A stretch of 8,497 bases of DNA from Alphaproteobacteria bacterium (GTDB lineage: Bacteria; Pseudomonadota; Alphaproteobacteria; Micavibrionales; Micavibrionaceae): NCBI GenBank assembly GCA_030427765.1, contig JAUICS010000040.1:1-8497 (forward strand). Reading direction: 5' to 3'. Below are positions 5,341 to 8,497 of this stretch, one piece after another (position 1 is the stretch's first letter; each line of letters opens with the position of its first letter). A model generated the notes under the pieces. The model did no database searches. It saw nothing but the letters and a program-made list of their open reading frames with translations, and was not told the origin of the DNA. The position numbers were made by a program, and so were the translations under genes.

Positions 5341-7635
5341 ATGCTCTCACGCAATCTGGAACAAACGTTACACCGCGCCCTTGCCTGCGCAAATGAACGT
5401 AGCCACGAATATGCCACACTTGAACATCTCTTGATTGCCCTTGCGGATGATCAAGATGCAATGGCGGTGTTACGGTCATGCGGCATTTCACTTCCGGATC
5501 TGAAAGATCAACTTACGCATTATCTTGATAATGAACTGACATATCTTGTGAATGCGAATGTTGAGGAGGCCAAACCAACTACGGCGTTCCAGCGCGTTCT
5601 GCAGCGCGCCGCAATTCATGTGCAGTCATCCAGCCGTGATGAAGTTACTGGTGCCAATGTCTTAGTCGCCTTATTTTCCGAACGCGAAAGCCATGCCGTA
5701 TATTTCTTGCAAGAACAGGATATGACGCGCTTTGATGCCGTGAACTATATCTCACACGGTATTGCAAAAGTGCCGGGGGCGACGGATACGACCCGAAATG
5801 TTCGCGGCGCAGAGGCGGAAGCCGAAGACAAAACAATCAAGACCGGGCAAGAAGCCCTCGATGCCTATTGCAAAAATCTAAACAAGAAAGCCGAGGAAGG
5901 GAAAATTGATCCCCTTATCGGACGTGAACATGAAATTGAACGGACGATACAAATTCTGTGCCGCCGTTCGAAAAATAACCCTTTATATGTTGGTGATCCG
6001 GGTGTCGGGAAAACCGCGATTGCAGAGGGGCTTGCCAAAAAAATTATTAATAAGGAAGTGCCAGAAGTTCTTTATGAAAGCCAGATTTTCTCACTTGATA
6101 TGGGTTCCCTATTGGCCGGAACGCGTTACCGCGGTGATTTTGAAGAGCGGATTAAGGCCGTTCTGGCAGAAATTGAAAACATAGAAGGTGCCATTTTATT
6201 TATCGATGAAATTCACACTATTATTGGCGCGGGTGCAACGTCCGGCGGGGCCATGGATGCATCAAACCTTCTAAAACCATCCCTTGCATCCGGCAATCTA
6301 CGCTGCATCGGATCCACAACATATAAAGAATACCGCAATTATTTTGAAAAAGACCGCGCGCTTGTGCGGCGGTTCCAGAAAATCGATATTGTTGAGCCAA
6401 CCGTTGAAGAAACCGTCAAAATCCTTAAGGGTCTAAAAACCCATTACGAAGAATATCACAATATCCGTTATACGCAGGATGCCTTACGGGCCGCAGTAGA
6501 ATTATCCGACAAATATATAGGGAACCGTAAATTGCCAGATAAGGCGATTGATATTATTGACGAGGTTGGCGCGGCCCAGGCGTTGCTACCGCCATCAAAA
6601 CGCAAGAAAACAATCGGCGTTAAGGACATCGAAGGAGTCGTTGCGGCCATTGCACGCATACCGACAAAGACGGTCAGCAACGATGATAAGCTTGCGCTTC
6701 AACATCTGGAGCGTGATCTTCGCACATTAGTATTTGATCAGGATCAGGCCATCGAAACATTGGCCGATTCAATCAAAATGTCCCGCGCGGGTTTGCGGGA
6801 ACATGAAAAGCCAATCGGATGTTATCTGTTTTCCGGGCCAACCGGCGTCGGTAAGACTGAGGTTGCGCGGCAGCTTGCCAACACACTTGGCGTAGAATTA
6901 ATGCGTTTTGATATGTCCGAATATATGGAGCGCCATTCCGTATCGCGCCTTATCGGAACGCCACCGGGTTATGTCGGGTTTGAACAAGGTGGTCTTTTGA
7001 CCGACAAAATTGATCAAAACCCGCATTGCGTATTGCTGCTAGATGAAATTGAAAAGGCGCATCAGGATTTGTACAACATCCTTCTGCAAATTATGGACTA
7101 CGGAAAACTTACCGATAATAACGGTAAAACAATCGATTTCCGAAATGTCATACTGATCATGACAACAAATGCCGGTGCCGCACAAATGGCAAAGCCGCCA
7201 ATTGGTTTTGGGCGCGAAATGCGGGTCGACGAAGATCAGGAAGCCATCAAGAATTTATTCAGTCCAGAATTCCGCAACCGTTTGGATGCCATCGTCCCAT
7301 TCAAGTCGTTGTCAAAAGATACTGTCCTGAAAGTTGTCGATAAGTTTATCATGCAGCTCGAAGTACAGCTTGATGACCGCAATGTTGAAATTGATATAAC
7401 GCAAAAGGCCCGCGATCACCTTGCCGAGAAAGGATATGACCCGGCCATGGGCGCACGCCCACTCGCTCGCCTAATCCAGCAGGAAATCAAAAAGCCGCTA
7501 GCAGAAGAGCTTCTGTTCGGGAAGTTAACCAAAGGCGGAATTGTCACGATCGATTTTAAGAAAGACAAAATTTCGTTTTCGTTCAAAGAACCAAAAACCG
7601 GCAAGGCTAAAGGCAGAAGGACTTACGCGAAGTAA
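5341..7635 (+). CDS. clpA: ClpA, ATP-dependent unfoldase subunit of ClpAP protease
   Basis: This 764-residue double-AAA+ protein should form hexamers that unfold substrates and thread them into ClpP. An N-terminal Clp_N double repeat (about 1-145) binds ClpS and substrates. Domain D1 (about 185-400) shows Walker A GDPGVGKT with Lys224, Walker B ILFIDE with Asp289/Glu290, pore-loop Tyr263 in TRYRGD, and arginine-finger candidates Arg343/Arg344. D2 (about 455-740) shows Walker A GPTGVGKT with Lys505, Walker B LLLDE with Asp568/Glu569, pore-loop Tyr544 in GYVG, sensor-1 Asn610 and sensor-2 Arg706 in GAR. The ClpP-docking tripeptide is IGF (621-623). There is no coiled-coil M domain between D1 and D2, which rules out ClpB and ClpC; the length is close to that of E. 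coli ClpA. All catalytic residues are present. It lies 61 bases after clpS. I see no clear terminator after its stop. Confidence 0.97.
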   Translation: MLSRNLEQTLHRALACANERSHEYATLEHLLIALADDQDAMAVLRSCGISLPDLKDQLTHYLDNELTYLVNANVEEAKPTTAFQRVLQRAAIHVQSSSRDEVTGANVLVALFSERESHAVYFLQEQDMTRFDAVNYISHGIAKVPGATDTTRNVRGAEAEAEDKTIKTGQEALDAYCKNLNKKAEEGKIDPLIGREHEIERTIQILCRRSKNNPLYVGDPGVGKTAIAEGLAKKIINKEVPEVLYESQIFSLDMGSLLAGTRYRGDFEERIKAVLAEIENIEGAILFIDEIHTIIGAGATSGGAMDASNLLKPSLASGNLRCIGSTTYKEYRNYFEKDRALVRRFQKIDIVEPTVEETVKILKGLKTHYEEYHNIRYTQDALRAAVELSDKYIGNRKLPDKAIDIIDEVGAAQALLPPSKRKKTIGVKDIEGVVAAIARIPTKTVSNDDKLALQHLERDLRTLVFDQDQAIETLADSIKMSRAGLREHEKPIGCYLFSGPTGVGKTEVARQLANTLGVELMRFDMSEYMERHSVSRLIGTPPGYVGFEQGGLLTDKIDQNPHCVLLLDEIEKAHQDLYNILLQIMDYGKLTDNNGKTIDFRNVILIMTTNAGAAQMAKPPIGFGREMRVDEDQEAIKNLFSPEFRNRLDAIVPFKSLSKDTVLKVVDKFIMQLEVQLDDRNVEIDITQKARDHLAEKGYDPAMGARPLARLIQQEIKKPLAEELLFGKLTKGGIVTIDFKKDKISFSFKEPKTGKAKGRRTYAK

Positions 7636-7735
7636 GCCGTTTAACCCTTTGATTCCAAACAAAAGTCAAATTGTATATTTGCTTTTCCCGCAAAATGTAC
7701 TAGTATTAGTTTAATCATAAAAGAAATATTATGGA
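7636..7735 (+). promoter_or_regulatory. Spacer between clpA and membrane-protein gene, possible weak promoter
   Basis: The 100-bp AT-rich spacer has no strong terminator. TTGCTT (7679-7684) and TAGTAT (7701-7706), 16 bp apart, could form a weak promoter for the next gene. Read-through from clpA is equally possible. Confidence 0.25.
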
Positions 7736-8497
7736 ATGGTTATATACATTTTTATAGCAACACTGCTGTTCAGCACTGTTTGCTTTACTAACTATACCGA
7801 GCAGCATTATTTATGGATTTTTTCCATACCTACTTTAGTTGCGATCTCGTTCTGGCGTGTTCTTCAGACACTATCGCCAGTGTATTTCCGTCTCCAAAAA
7901 CAAAATCCCAACGTTTTCTTTAGCTTACCAGGCTTGCTTTATAACGCCGCCGCTATGGATAAACGTGCAGAAGCCAATTCAAAGGAATTTGTTGCATCAA
8001 GCGGCAGCTATAAATTGTGGCTTTTTGTGACATGCTTTACTGTCGGCTTGGCTATACTTAATTGGGCGAAGACTGGGTTTTCAATGGATATCCAAAGCTC
8101 CTGGTTCTGGGTACTCGGCTTGAGTATCTGGATTGTATACAGTTTTTCCGTCTCACAACGCATTATAAGAATGCTGTTTAACGCATTCGCCGCGGCATTT
8201 ATTGTATATGCGGCTTATATTGTTTCCTTGTTGATTGGAGATTCACTCCACCTTGAAGGTGTGAGCTATCCGTACGCATTATCCGTCGGGGAAACATCCA
8301 CAAACCAAATATTACTTGGCTTAATCACGCTTACGCTTATTATCCCCCTCGTCTCCCTATGCCATTACGCATTTAAACATAAAGATCGTTTTGGGTATTA
8401 CGGATTGGGAATCATCGTGGCGTTGTTCTGGTTCTCCTCCACCGATCTGTCCGGCACCTATATCATGCCCCTGTTATTTGCAGGTTGGATGGCCGTT
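7736..8497 (+). CDS. Polytopic membrane protein of unknown function, 3' end cut by window
   Basis: My frame-by-frame reading gives an uninterrupted frame of 254 codons from an ATG at 7736 to the right edge. An in-frame TAA at 7718-7720 bounds it upstream, so this ATG is the only normal start; the ribosome site is weak (A-rich with GGA just before the ATG). The protein is rich in Leu, Ile, Phe, Trp and Tyr, with about eight likely membrane segments near residues 1-19, 26-44, 93-111, 123-139, 146-168, 191-212, 221-235 and 242-254. A soluble loop of about 48 residues (45-92) lies between the second and third segments and contains a charged stretch (MDKRAEANSKE, 74-84). I do not recognise a family. 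The many segments with loops of varied length loosely recall O-antigen polymerase/ligase-type proteins or other transporters, but no motif supports this. It has the same direction as clpA. Confidence 0.75.
   Translation, partial: MVIYIFIATLLFSTVCFTNYTEQHYLWIFSIPTLVAISFWRVLQTLSPVYFRLQKQNPNVFFSLPGLLYNAAAMDKRAEANSKEFVASSGSYKLWLFVTCFTVGLAILNWAKTGFSMDIQSSWFWVLGLSIWIVYSFSVSQRIIRMLFNAFAAAFIVYAAYIVSLLIGDSLHLEGVSYPYALSVGETSTNQILLGLITLTLIIPLVSLCHYAFKHKDRFGYYGLGIIVALFWFSSTDLSGTYIMPLLFAGWMAV

Noticed and set aside
7622..7636. CTTAC/GTAAG inverted repeat at the end of clpA as a terminator
   Set aside because: The stem is only 5 bp, it is mostly within the coding sequence and overlaps the stop codon, and no T run follows.
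7731..7757. 8-codon ORF (MEWLYTFL) from the ATG at 7731
   Set aside because: It overlaps the start of the membrane-protein gene out of frame and is too short to support. It may simply compete for initiation.

Overview
The window looks like a chromosomal segment of an alphaproteobacterium with a moderately AT-rich genome. The evidence is a two-domain PhaR regulator, a short PhaC-like protein, an alpha-type phasin, a SPOR-tailed D,D-carboxypeptidase, and a ClpS whose core ([21 protein letters not shown]) is of the alphaproteobacterial kind. I could not assign a genus. I see no mobile element, CRISPR array, rRNA or tRNA.

Layout. Positions 1-1075 (minus) hold a PhaC-like polyhydroxyalkanoate (PHA) synthase cut at its C-terminus by the window edge. 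It is divergent from phaR (1180-1761, plus). phaR converges on dac (1763-3439, minus), a periplasmic penicillin-binding-protein type carboxypeptidase, with a single base between the two stop codons. A 353-bp divergent spacer (3440-3792) separates dac from a phasin gene (3793-4623, plus), which ends at a strong intrinsic terminator (4650-4676). Next come clpS (most likely 4932-5279) and clpA (5341-7635), an adaptor/unfoldase pair. The last gene (7736 to the edge, plus) encodes an unrecognised polytopic membrane protein.

How the genes fit together. Three genes belong to PHA granule biology: a polymerase-like enzyme, a regulator expected to sense PHA or granules, and a granule-coat protein. The phasin has a long Lys/Ala/Pro-rich, histone-H1-like tail at its N-terminus, which suggests it also contacts DNA. 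TGC-centred partial or full palindromes lie in the phaC/phaR, dac/phasin and phasin/clpS spacers and are candidate PhaR operators. ClpS-ClpA is a general proteolysis module. Its place beside the phasin may be plain synteny, but the phasin ends in -WAA, which resembles a Clp degron.

I did not find a clear, wholly new biological system. The best leads are the reversed domain order of the histone-like phasin, the repeated TGC palindromes, the possible Clp control of the phasin, the short ORF overlapping clpS, and the unassigned membrane protein at the right edge.
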